Below, one piece after another: positions 54,154 to 63,783 of a DNA stretch of 64,000 bases. The notes under the pieces were generated by a model. That model worked only from the letters and a program-made list of their open reading frames with translations, was not told the origin of the DNA and did no database searches. Position 1 is the first letter of the stretch, and the number at the start of each line of letters is the position of its first letter. The position numbers were made by a program, and so were the translations under genes. Source of the stretch: Xiphydria camelus (taxonomy: Eukaryota; Arthropoda; Insecta; Hymenoptera; Xiphydriidae). Location of the stretch: positions 7,989,744 to 8,053,743 of the forward strand of contig OY783194.1 of assembly GCA_963678675.1 (NCBI GenBank), given 5' to 3'.

Positions 54154-55446
54154 GTTGGCTCGGTGCTTTAAGAGTTGGCTTCGGGAGAGTGCGCTGCGGT
54201 CTTACGAGCTGAGCGAAAAGTGTCAAAAGTCTGATCTCCCGGTACCTGTCAATTCGGGAGATCGAAATCGTTAATTTGTAAATAATGATTACTAATATGT
54301 AGAAGTGGTAAGAAATAATCATTCGGGTTTCTTCGATGATATTCCCCAAGTGTTTAAAAACCGGGGTGTCCGATTTTTGCCAATAACTGTTGCTTCAACT
54401 TCCAGTGATATTATTAAGTATTACTGCAGAACGAGTAGGTTAGAAGATTTTCATGAAGACTCATGATTTTCTGATATGTCATCTCGTACAGGTGCAACTG
54501 AAGCGGGTCTAGCTCGTGTCCTGTCCGTAAAAAATGACTCGATGGACATTAGAGAATGTCAGACTTGTCACCGAGCGCCTATTACCCACGGTACATTAAT
54601 TGCAATACGCGCTTCTCGTTTCAACTATTCCAGCGTTAAATAACTTTTACTTCTTCCAAGCTGATAACCTTTTATGAACTGTTCGTGGTAGGAGGCAGCG
54701 ATCAATAATAGCGACTCCTCGTAGACAAGTGTGCCGAACTACTACTGCGATAATGTGCCCAAGCTCACGGTCTATTCTGCGATTAACGTTAACATAATCG
54801 TGATTATGCTCGGGTGATGGGTATTCCAAAAGAGGTAAAGTTGATACTAAAGATCGGACGCTCTGTAAGCTGACTTGCTAGTGTATGCTTCGCAACTGGA
54901 ACATCATCGCAGGAATAATTTGTCTACGATTAGTCACAATCATTGATTGCTGCCCCCTACGATCAACAATTCGTACAAGAGGTAAATACTTTGAAAGAAG
55001 TGAAAGTTATTTAAAGCAGAAATAGTTGAAATGAAAAGCGCATATAGCAATGAAAATACCGTGGGTGAAAGGCGCTCTGTGATAAGTTCGACAATGTCTG
55101 ATGTCGATCGACTCATTTTCTTCAGGATAGGACAGAAGTTACATCCTCTTTGTTTGCACCTTATGAAAGGGGACATGCAAGAAAACCGTCAAAAACTTCA
55201 TGAAAATCTTGTAACCTACTCGTTCTGCAGTAATTACTTACTTAATCGCTGGAAGTTGAAGCCACAGTTATGGACACCGATTTTTAAACACTTGGGGAAA
55301 CTCATCGAAGAAACCCGAATAATTATTTATCACTTCTACACATTATTCAGTATTATTTACAAATTTACAATTTCGAGGTTAGAAACTTCGATCTCCCGAA
55401 TGAGGTTGGCTGGGCAAAACTGAAGCAGATTGCGCCACCGAGCCAA
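54154..55446 (+). repeat. 1.3-kb palindromic foldback element
   Basis: Left arm 54154 to about 54725 and right arm about 54925-55446 are inverse, moderately diverged copies: for example CTGCAGAACGAGTAGGTTA at 54424 against the inverse near 55218, GAGCGCC...ACCCACGGTA at 54573 against 55060, and TTGGCTCGGTG against CACCGAGCCAA at the ends. The loop is ~200 bp. No gene survives. Parts resemble the GAGATCGAA/GGTTAGA segments of the TA-flanked foldbacks. Confidence 0.75.
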
Positions 55447-55609
55447 ACACCCGCGGGCAAATTTAAACGGTTATAATATATTATTAATGCTGCACTAATG
55501 TGACTAATGTGACTGGTAAAAAAAATTGTAAAAATGAATTGCAAAATAAAATTCAAATACAATCCCCATATGTACTATAAATATACATATTTAATTAAAT
55601 CAGAAATGT

Positions 55610-55680
55610 TCATAAATTGGCTGACAGTACTGCATTCCCATACTTCGGAATGGGAATACAGTACTGTCAGCCAATTTATG
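55610..55680 (+). repeat. Near-perfect 31-bp-arm hairpin
   Basis: CATAAATTGGCTGACAGTAC ... GTACTGTCAGCCAATTTATG with an 8-bp centre (ATACTTCG) between CATTCCC and GGGAATA words. Confidence 0.85.
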
Positions 55681-55713
55681 TGTGAACACGCTCTAAATAA
55701 TTTTCATTTTTAC

Positions 55714-55900
55714 CTGCATCACCGCTAAAAGTTATTAATTGATCAGAAGTAAAATGAACTTCGCATAATCCTTTTCTATGATGAGGTGCATATTTTAAGA
55801 AATCGAGCCACTTTTGACGAATATCTTTCGATTTTTTTACAGAAGGAACCATGAACCTTGATTTATTTTTACAACTCGGTACTGCACACGAAAAAACCAT
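55714..55900 (-). CDS. THAP zinc-finger first exon
   Basis: From the ATG at 55900: MVFSCAVPSCKNKSR, then VKKSKDIRQKWLDFLKYAP and GLCEVHFTSDQLI. This is the C2CH pattern of THAP domains (CxxxxC ... W ... CxxH), the sequence-specific DNA-binding module of P-element transposases and many host proteins. A donor GCAG|GTAAAA at 55714 ends the exon. No following exon was found downstream on this strand, so it may be the severed N-terminus of a transposon or a host gene with distant exons. Confidence 0.55.
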
Positions 55901-56009
55901 TTTATATTACATTTTTTATTTCAATTTCACTACATATAGATTCATAAATTAAGGTTATATTTTCATTCTTTACTCCTGCAATGCTTACTATGAAGTAGGC
56001 TGCCATATT

Positions 56010-56115
56010 GATATATCGATACCATCGATACCTTACTTTGAAAATTTCGTAAGTGCAATTTTTGTCAAAAATTGCACTTCGAGGTTTTCAAAGCAAGGTA
56101 TCGATATTTCAAATC
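56010..56115 (+). repeat. Hairpin with ATCGATACC arms
   Basis: ATATATCGATACCATCGATA through AAGTGCAATTTTTG is mirrored by AAAAATTGCACTT through AAGGTATCGATATTT around TC. Confidence 0.75.
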
Positions 56116-56244
56116 AGGCGGTCAAAAAGGGTGTTTAGCTCGGTGGCGCCGAAGTTTACTTCCTCGACCACCAGCCAACCTAATTGACAGCTACCGGCAG
56201 ATCAGAGGCCCCTTTCTCGAACTCGCTCGTATCTTTGCGTGCAC

Positions 56245-56390
56245 GCATCTTAGCGAATAGACCAATCAGGATCAAGTATTCCGTATCAGGGAACGTATAC
56301 GCATCTTAGCGAGTAGATCAATCAGGACTCCCACCACAACGGAATACTTGATCCTGATTGGTCTATTCGCTTAGATGCGTATACGTAACT
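56245..56390 (+). repeat. Third foldback with the CAATCAGGATCAAGT core
   Basis: CGCATCTTAGCGAATAGACC then CAATCAGGATCAAGTATTCC, mirrored on the right by GGAATACTTGATCCTGATTG and TATTCGCTTAGATGCG. The middle has a second, partial copy of the arm. Confidence 0.75.
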
Positions 56391-56403
56391 TTGCGAGTGA
56401 CTT

Positions 56404-56512
56404 GAGAAATTTATTTACGAGTAAGGGCAAAATTTCAGCGGTGCATGCAAAAGGATTTCTTAAAACTATTCCAAAACGTCTCGAGTTAATATGTAACAAC
56501 ATATATACTGTC
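56404..56512 (+). repeat. Dispersed ~105-bp repeat (partner at 49826)
   Basis: Same block order as 49826-49935. From 56513 to 57576 the DNA is AT-rich with no convincing gene or repeat. Confidence 0.6.
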
Positions 56513-57576
56513 ATAAGTAGTATCTTTACATGTGATGAAACAATTCGTCACGGTTATTGGAAGAGTATACTTATTGTTAGAGTTAAAGGTAAAATGGTCT
56601 ACATGGATTTCTGAAGACGACCAAGATATAAGAAAAATCCTATGGCCTGTAAATTCGAAAGCGGTATGTTTTATTTCTCCAAAATACTAAAGCAAAGTGA
56701 AAAATATAAGGGCACTCTAGTTTATAAGTCCCTTTCAAAATATCACGAGAATAAATCAAAAGTAACGTGGTTATAATTAATTAGCTCGTATCGGTATAAA
56801 ATGTGAGATTTTAATTTGGTGGTAATAAAAAGCTATTCTCCTACATGCATAGGTACGTATTCTCCTCATGAATAAATTCCAAAAAGTAATGAAATTCCCC
56901 CACAAAAACAGATTCTCTGTAAAAAAAAAGGCGGCATGTTCATTCAGTGCCAACAAAATTGATACGTAAAATACTCTCAAAAAAAGATTCGAAATCAATT
57001 AAGATCGCCATATTCAAGATTTATATATAAAAAATAAAAGGCATCATTTGAAAGGAAAATTATTGTAGATCAAAAGTTACTCAAAAATTCGACGACAAAA
57101 AATTTATAAACAAATTTTCATAAAAAAGAACGTGTTTTTTTCCTTCAAAATAAAAATTCAGACAGAAAATTATATTCGATGTTTATGTACTTATGATTTT
57201 AAATAAATTCATACACTTATATGATACCACCAGTATATAGTGGAAAAAATATGAAAACTCAAACGCGGCAAGTTCTTTTTTATGGAAATTTTTGTATACA
57301 TTTTTTGTCGTAACAAATTACGAGAAACGAAGGGAACAGCGTTTTATCACAGAGTTATAGAAACTGTTATTTTTGGTTGCTTGGCATATCAAGTTCGGAT
57401 CTAAATAAGGTTCTTTTGTTTATTTTACTTTAAGGACGTGTAAAATAATGCCCATTTTTTAAAAGGAGGCATGATTCTAAAGGGACTAAAGAATTGCATT
57501 TTTAAATGCCTTATCAAAAAAAAAAAAAATTTAAGACGCAATGACGTATCCCTTCTTCTGAAATGATATTTAAGGC

Positions 57577-58318
57577 TTAACTCTCACACGGTGCGACTTC
57601 ACTGCGACAGCAGTGCGACAGAATTGTCGGACGCTGTCGCAGGAATCGACGACTTTCCTGCGACAGTTTTGTCGCACTGCTGTCGTACCGTGTGAGCAGA
57701 TGCGCGACAAACTAACACGACACCGCCACTGTACCGTATGTTCCACTCTGTACGGGCCAGTTTGAAGTTACCTTCGGGGAGGCTTGGTCGGTACTTGAGT
57801 CATTTAATACCGGTAGAAGTCGAGTCGGTAATTAGAGTTGGTGTCAATTCGGGTGATCGAAGCGTCTAACTTCGAAATTATGAATTTGTGAATAATGGTG
57901 AGTAATTTCCATTATTCACAAATTCATAATTTCAAAGTTAGATGCTTCGATCACCCGGATTGACACCAACTCTAACTACCGACTCGACTTCTACCGGTAT
58001 TAAATGACTCAAGTACCGACCAAGCCTTCCCGAAGGTAACTTCAAACTGGCCCGTACAGAGTGGGACATACAGTAGATGTCATACAAACAAGCGCGAGGT
58101 GCGTGTCGCACCGTGTGAGTGCTGCCCCCCTGCGACAATTTTATCGGCGGTACCTGCGACCCGTTGCGTCTGTCGGGTCGCGTCGTCGGCGAGTCGCACC
58201 GTGTGAGTGCTTCGCTGCGTCTCCATGCTGATTTGCCGCGTGCGACGTACTCTCGACCGAGTGCGACAGTTTTGTCGCACTGCTGTCGAAGTGAAGTTAC
58301 ACCGTGTGAGTTAGCTCT
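57577..58318 (+). mobile_element. Non-autonomous element with GACAGCAGTGCGACA TIRs, itself interrupted
   Basis: The ends TTAACTCTCACACGGTGCGA and CACCGTGTGAGTTAGC are inverse-related, followed inward by GACAGCAGTGCGACA / TGTCGCACTGCTGTC. The word CACCGTGTGAG or a near variant recurs at about 57688, 58108, 58197 and 58300. A complete TA-flanked foldback lies inside it at 57734-58073. Confidence 0.7.
57734..58073 (+). repeat. Complete TA-flanked foldback MITE
   Basis: CCGTATGTTCCACTCTGTAC ... GTACAGAGTGGGACATACAG with arms of ~165 bp and TA at both sides (57732-57733, 58074-58075). Same family as 14650-14960. Confidence 0.85.
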
Positions 58319-58320
58319 AA

Positions 58321-58538
58321 CACTCCTAAGAAGACCCTATTGCAAAAAATAAATAAAATGGAAGCTCTGGAAAAATAGACTTCCTATTATTAGTATAGAA
58401 AATTTGTATAAAAATGAACACCTTATTTCTCCGAAACTCAGTGTTTCCATACCCGTATTCATAGGAACTTTTTTTCTTATTTCCATCCAAGGAACCCGTC
58501 CTTGAAATTTGTGGCAATATTAAAGAATCATCCGGTAT
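58321..58538 (-). repeat. End fragment of the mariner-like element family
   Basis: Its inverse matches 27509-27730: ACCGG(A/G)TGATTCTTTAATAT, GGGTTCCTTGGATG and GGAAACACTGAGTTTCGGAG. No coding part is kept. Confidence 0.75.
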
Positions 58539-58687
58539 AAAAGGACATATAACAAGAACTAGGGAGCTAGGGAGGTATAGGTCCTTTATACCGCCATTTT
58601 TAACTCTAGTCTGTTATACGTAGAGACTGTGATCTGGTGGCCTAGGGTGGATCTGATGACTGTCCGAAACAGTTTAGAAATACTTAA

Positions 58688-58770
58688 CCCTCCGTCAGTC
58701 TGCCGGGGTCTGACAGACCTCAACTAAATGCAATTTTCACATTACATTGTTTCACCAGACTAACGCAGGG
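58688..58770 (+). repeat. 83-bp TTAA-flanked MITE
   Basis: CCCTCCGTCAGTCTG and the inverse CAGACTAACGCAGGG (13 of 15 pairing) lie between TTAA at 58684-58687 and 58771-58774, a piggyBac-type target duplication. Confidence 0.7.
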
Positions 58771-59171
58771 TTAAGGGACCTGGCACCATTCTTATGGAAA
58801 AATAGATTTCGGTGGATTTTCCTAATTTTTTGGTATATTGTAGTCCATGAGATCCTGATAAAAAGTTATCATGGGTATGATCTCCAAAAAGGGACAGTTT
58901 TTACAGTGGGTATATTTGAATTTGCTAAACCCACGCGGGAAGTGCGAGCTCTTTCAGTATACGTATTCTCAGGTCACAATGAAGAGTGAAGAGATGGAAA
59001 ACTGAAATAAATCGAAGATATAGTTGAATACATTTTCAGAATTAAGTGTAAAGGTTTTATACATGGCCACCGTTTTTTTCTTGAGTAATAAGGTAATTGT
59101 TAGAGAGAACGTAAAGACACATGTACACGTGCGTATCTCTGCATCGGAGTGAAAGGCGAGGGAAATCATAT

Positions 59172-59326
59172 ACCTAAAGCAAGAATTCCGAATGAGAGAG
59201 GTGAAGGAGTTATCGTAAAACAAAAATCCTTCGTGTAAGACTTCATCTATCAAATTGCCTCTTACATGAAGGATTTTCGTTTAACGGGAACTCCTTCACC
59301 TCTCTCATTCGGGATTCTTGCTTTAC
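59172..59326 (+). repeat. Hairpin leading into the 41-bp array
   Basis: AAGCAAGAATTCCGAATGAG ... is mirrored by CTCATTCGGGATTCTTGCTT, with CCTTCGTGTAAG/CTTACATGAAGG near the loop. Confidence 0.75.
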
Positions 59327-59480
59327 GTGAGTTCCCTCGCCTTTCACGTAAAGGGTATTTGCCCTACGCGAGTCCCTTCTCTTTTTACTTTCAGGATATT
59401 TGGTTTACGTGAGTCGTTCGCCTCTCACATTCAGAGTGTTTTCTTTATGTAAGTCGCTGTGCATTTCTGTATCATATTTT
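59280..59480 (+). repeat. 41-bp tandem repeat, five diverged units
   Basis: Units begin near 59280, 59321, 59362, 59403 and 59444 with TTTACGTGAGTC-like starts and CGCCTCTCAC-like middles. Confidence 0.75.
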
Positions 59481-59540
59481 ACCTATTCACTTATTTTCAT
59501 CACATCGTTTAGGCTGAGAGAGACTGTACTTTATTAGTCA

Positions 59541-59842
59541 CATTATTTAGTAGAGATATAGCAGAATATCGAATATTTGGTTCGTGACGGGCGTAGCCTA
59601 GGAGTTATATTGTGCTAGCAATGTGTGCACAGGAACTGAGTGTCCTAGCATCTCATTTACAAGTACAATAATATCCTAAAACCATATTTTTTCATCAGCA
59701 TCATTAGACGTTATTATATTTGGAAATCAAGTACTCAGATCTTTGGTTCTTGTGCACATGTTACTAACATCATATAGTTCCTCGGCTACGCTCATCCCTA
59801 ACCAAATATTCGGTATCTTGCTACATCTCTATTAAATAGTGT
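59541..59842 (+). repeat. MITE with ~60-bp TIRs
   Basis: CATTATTTAGTAGAGATATA through GAATATTTGGTT is mirrored by AACCAAATATTCGGTAT through ATTAAATAGTG. Confidence 0.7.
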
Positions 59843-60530
59843 ATCAGATATGGCTAAAGATGACAGCCTCTCAACATAAATGATATGGTGGAAATGGGTA
59901 TAAAAATAAAACGATCAGAAAAATGCAAAGACACATACATGTGTACAATCGTGACGATACATTTGTGCGCTCATTCTGTCTTTACGTTCTTTCTAGCAAC
60001 TTATCTTATTACTCGAGAAAAAACAGTCACCATGCATAAAGCTTTTTCATTTGATTCTGGATGCATTCAAGTATATCTTTGATTTCTTTGAGATTTCTAT
60101 CTCTTCAATACTTGTCATGATTTGACAATACGTACATTCGCAGAGCTCGTACCCATGGAGATCGTCCATGATAACTTTTCATTAGGACCTCATGGACTAC
60201 AATACATATAATCCAACCAGAGCCATGTTTGCATAAGGATGGTGTATGGTCTTTTCTGGACTTTCAAGAAGTAAGGGAGACGGTAGAAGCAGCGCTTATG
60301 GTGGCATTGGGAATAACCCGAATCTCACACACATGGATCTAATGGACCCAATCGATTTTTAGACATCCGTCCAACTTAGATCGACATATTATGGAACATT
60401 CTTCGAATATTATGGAGTATTTATTTACCGTGTTACGTAAGAAAAGAAATAATGACATATTCAAAAACGATTGTGAATGTGTAAATTCGTGAAAAATGAG
60501 TTGCTCCTCTAAAAGTGTCATAACTTCTTT

Positions 60531-60998
60531 ATGTTTTAAATTTTCTTAATAAAGTTTACGGATGATTCTCACAAGATATGGTATTTTGAAGAAATAAATA
60601 GATCTATAATGCACGTTTTAAAAACTATTTTTTCCGAAGTCCGAAGAAGGTTTATAGCACGAGTTCTAAGAAAAAACGATTTATTCCGAGATTTGACGAA
60701 AGTTTAATTATAATTGTAAAGAAAGTAGTACAGTCAGTTTCAAAATTGAAGCCTAGTCAAATCGACCCCTGGTGATCCAGAGGGTTAAGGCATCTGTCAT
60801 TTTAATGGTGTACGGAGTTCGGTATATATGACAATAGGGAGGAGGCTCCAAACACTCGAATGGTCAAAGGGGAATTGTATCTTGTAGGTAGTAATTGGGA
60901 GGAAAGACAGAAGAGTAACCTCTTGTAACAGTAACAAAATACCATATCTTGTGAGAATCGGCCGTAGACTTTATTAAGAAAATTTTGAACTATAGTTC
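60531..60998 (+). repeat. Inverted-repeat element, ~60-bp arms
   Basis: AATTTTCTTAATAAAGTTTA ... CACAAGATATGGTATTTTG at the left is inverted at 60943-60998. No gene is seen inside. Positions 60216-60530 and 60999-61339 show nothing recognisable apart from an AGAAGAAAG run near 61241. Confidence 0.65.
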
Positions 60999-61339
60999 GT
61001 ACTTTTGTAATGAGATCTTTATTTCTCAGTGACTAAGACGTTTCCATACATAATTCGTGAACTCAGCTTTCAATTGAGCCTATGCAGAATGAAATCGACA
61101 AACAAGTTCAACGGATATAACTCTTGAAAAATCATCGTTGCTAATCTTCTACAAATGTCATCGTCTTCGTCACATAAGAGGAAACGGTGGTAAAAAAATT
61201 CATCAATTCTCCACTCCGCTACATGATACTGCAGTCATATAGAAGAAAGAAGAAAGAAGAATCTCCAAAAACCTCTAGATCTGTTTTCTCGGTTTTCCAG
61301 TTGAATGGCCATCATACCTACATATACGCGCAATATATT

Positions 61340-61550
61340 TCACAATGCTAAAATCTAATAAGACAATCTGGACAAGCCCTGACTAGGTACATATCAACTA
61401 GCCTTGTACGGAAAACATCTCGCAATGATAAAGTCTAATAGGGCAGTCTGATCAGATCTTAATCAGATACACATGAACTTGCCTTATATGGGAAGAATCC
61501 CATAAAAACAACATGCAATAGGGCAATATCGTCAAGTCCTGATCAGGTAA
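61340..61550 (+). repeat. Three ~80-bp tandem units, inverted beyond the Helitron
   Basis: TAAAATCTAATA(A/G)G(A/G)CA-type starts followed by GATCAG or GACTAGGTACAT recur about every 80 bp. Inverse copies lie at 62866-63090, so the Helitron probably sits inside a larger inverted-repeat structure. Confidence 0.55.
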
Positions 61551-62864
61551 TCTATCTATATAAAAATGAATGTTTGTCTGTCTGTCTGTCTGTATGTCTT
61601 GTATGCCTTCCTAAACCGTTCATCCGATTGCGATCAAATTTTGGAAAATGGTTGGACGCATGCCTGCGATGGTTTCTGAGTTAGTAAATCTTATACAGGG
61701 TGTTCAAAAAGTCCCGTTACGGCCGATTATCTCAGCGGGAAAACATTTTAGAGAAAAATGTTTAATACAAAACTTTAAGGATTTTCCCTTGGCTACCCAG
61801 TGGTCGTATTGGATTTGACCTTAACCGTGACCTTTAAGGTAATATCAAATGCCTTCCTAAACCATTCATCCGATTGCGATGAAACTTTGGGGAATGGTTG
61901 GACGCATGCCCGCGAAGGTTTCTTATTGTTAGTAAATCTTATAAAAGGTGTTCAAAAAGTACTGGTACTGATGATTATTATGCCGTCCTAAACCGTTCAT
62001 CCGATTGCGATGAAAAGTTGGGGAATGGTTGGACGCATGCCCGCAAAGGTTTTTGAGTCAGTAAATCTTATACAGGGTGTTCAAAAAGTACCGGTACGGA
62101 TGATTATTATGCCTTCCTAAACCGTTCATCCGATTGCGATGAAAATTTGGGGAACAGTTGGACGCATATCCGCAAAGGTTTGAGTTAGTAAATCTTATGC
62201 AGGGTGTTCAAAAAGTATAGGTACGGATGATTATTTGCCTTCCTAAACCGTTCATCCGATTGCGATGAAACTTTGGGGAATGGTTGGACGCATGCCCGCG
62301 AAGGTTTCTGAATTAGTAAATCTTATAAAAGGTGTTCAAAAAGTACCGGTACTGATGATTATTATGCCTTCCTAAACCGTTCATCCGATTGCGATGAAAA
62401 GTCGGGAAATGGTTGGACGCATGCCCGCGAAGGTTTCTGAGTTAGTAAATCTTATACAGGGTATTCAAAAAGTACCGGAACGGATGGTTATTATGCCTTC
62501 CTAAACCGTTCATCCGATTGCTATGAAAATTTTGGGAACAGTTGGACGCATATCCGCGAAGGTTTCTGAGCTAGTAAATCTTATACAGGGTGTTCAAAAA
62601 GTCGAACTATACTTGACCTAAATTTGACCTCCGCTGACAATAAAGGTAACATGAAAAAAATGGTCAAGGACACATTTGAACGTGAAAAAAATTAATTTGA
62701 CCTCGATATAACCTTGAAGGTCATGGTCAAGGTCAAATCCAATATGACCATTGCGTAGCCCGGGAAAAATACTAAAAGTTTTGTATTAAAAATGTATTTA
62801 AACAATGGTGGACGGACAAAATCAATCCACAATCTACCCGTGCGAAGCCGGGACGGGCTGCTAG
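61551..62864 (+). mobile_element. Non-autonomous Helitron
   Basis: It begins TCTATCTATATAAAAATGAA after an A at 61550. It ends CTAG before a T at 62865, with the stem CCCGT/ACGGG (62838-62856) about 5 bp before the end. A TC start, a CTAG end with a near-terminal hairpin and insertion between A and T are the Helitron signature, and this 3' end resembles common insect Helitron ends. No Rep/helicase gene is present. Confidence 0.8.
61603..62600 (+). repeat. Seven ~130-bp tandem-like units inside the Helitron
   Basis: CCGTTCATCCGATTGCGATG and GGTTGGACGCATGCC and GGGTGTTCAAAAAGT recur in order, with starts near 61603, 61848, 61979, 62110, 62238, 62366 and 62495. The first interval is longer because it also holds a TTGGATTTGACCTT segment, which is inverted at 62710-62760. 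A (TGTC)n run lies at about 61575-61600. Confidence 0.85.
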
Positions 62865-62865
62865 T

Positions 62866-63090
62866 TCGCAATAATATCATTGCAGCATATTTCTCGTACA
62901 AGGCAAGTTCATGTGTACCTAATAAAGTCTGACCGGATTGCCCTATTGGATTTTAACAATGCGAGGTGTTTTCTTTAGAAAGCTAGTTAATATGTATATG
63001 TACTTACAAGTACATATGTATTTGTTAGTCAGGACCTGATAAGACTTCCCTATTGAATTTTTGCATTGCGAAATATATTAAGCATATAAA
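62866..63090 (-). repeat. Inverse copies of the ~80-bp units
   Basis: Mirror of 61340-61550 (GATTGCCCTATTGGATTTTAA, AAGACTTCCCTATTGAATTTT). From 63091 to 63783 I see no gene. GGGGTGTCCCAACCACCGTG at 63173 resembles a DNA-transposon terminus, but no partner was found. Confidence 0.5.
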
Positions 63091-63783
63091 GAATCTTGAC
63101 TTGATCCCGATGTGGACCTGAATATTTAAACTTCTTCCACTTAGATTTTCAATAATATTCAGTAAACATACGGGGTGTCCCAACCACCGTGAACAGAAGC
63201 ACATATCTTCTAAAAAAAGCATGATTTTTGAAACTCTTCTTTCACAAAAGTTGTACCGTTTGAATTGATGCATGAAATGTAATTAATAATTTTTTTAATA
63301 TCCACTTCCAGTTTCAAGAGCCAACGTGCATCTTTCAGTTTTGACCTGTAACTATTATTTATTATAATATAATAGTAATGCAAAGTAAAAGTGTAGTAAA
63401 GTGATGTAATTATCAATACGAATACAACGAGTTATCGAAAATTCAATTTGCATATCCAGAAGTCTGAGATATTCAGGGTTTAATTTCCGCCCGTTTGAGC
63501 CTGTTGCAAGCAATCCGACGTAAGAATCAGAGGTAATTCAAGCATTTTATTTTCTGAAAACATTCTCGTTTGGAGCGTCAAATGCTTCACATTAAAATAC
63601 TGTTTTGTGTATGTGTACGGTAATCACTAGTTTCACAAGAACCACTTTTATTCAACGTTTACAATCGTATGACCGGTTACAACGTTTAAATTTTTGGAAC
63701 TAAGTTCTCCAGAATTGAAGCGCAGATTTGTTGACCCCATCCCCTTCCGCCCTGAAATCTCCATCGTTCTTGACCTGCGCATC

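Larger units (their letters stand above)
55430..56155. mobile_element. Possible element bounded by GCGCCACCGAGCC repeats, enclosing a THAP exon
   Basis: GCGCCACCGAGCCAAACACC at 55432 and GGGTGTTTAGCTCGGTGGCG at 56131 are inverse copies about 700 bp apart. The left one is also the end of the foldback before it, so the true boundaries are unclear. Confidence 0.4.
58815..60215. mobile_element. Inverted-repeat element with ~340-bp arms
   Basis: Left arm 58815-59150 and right arm 59925-60215 are diverged inverse copies (TGTAGTCCATGAGATCCT / inverse; AGAACGTAAAGACA / inverse). Between them are a hairpin, a 41-bp tandem array and the MITE 59541-59842. No gene is visible. Confidence 0.65.
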
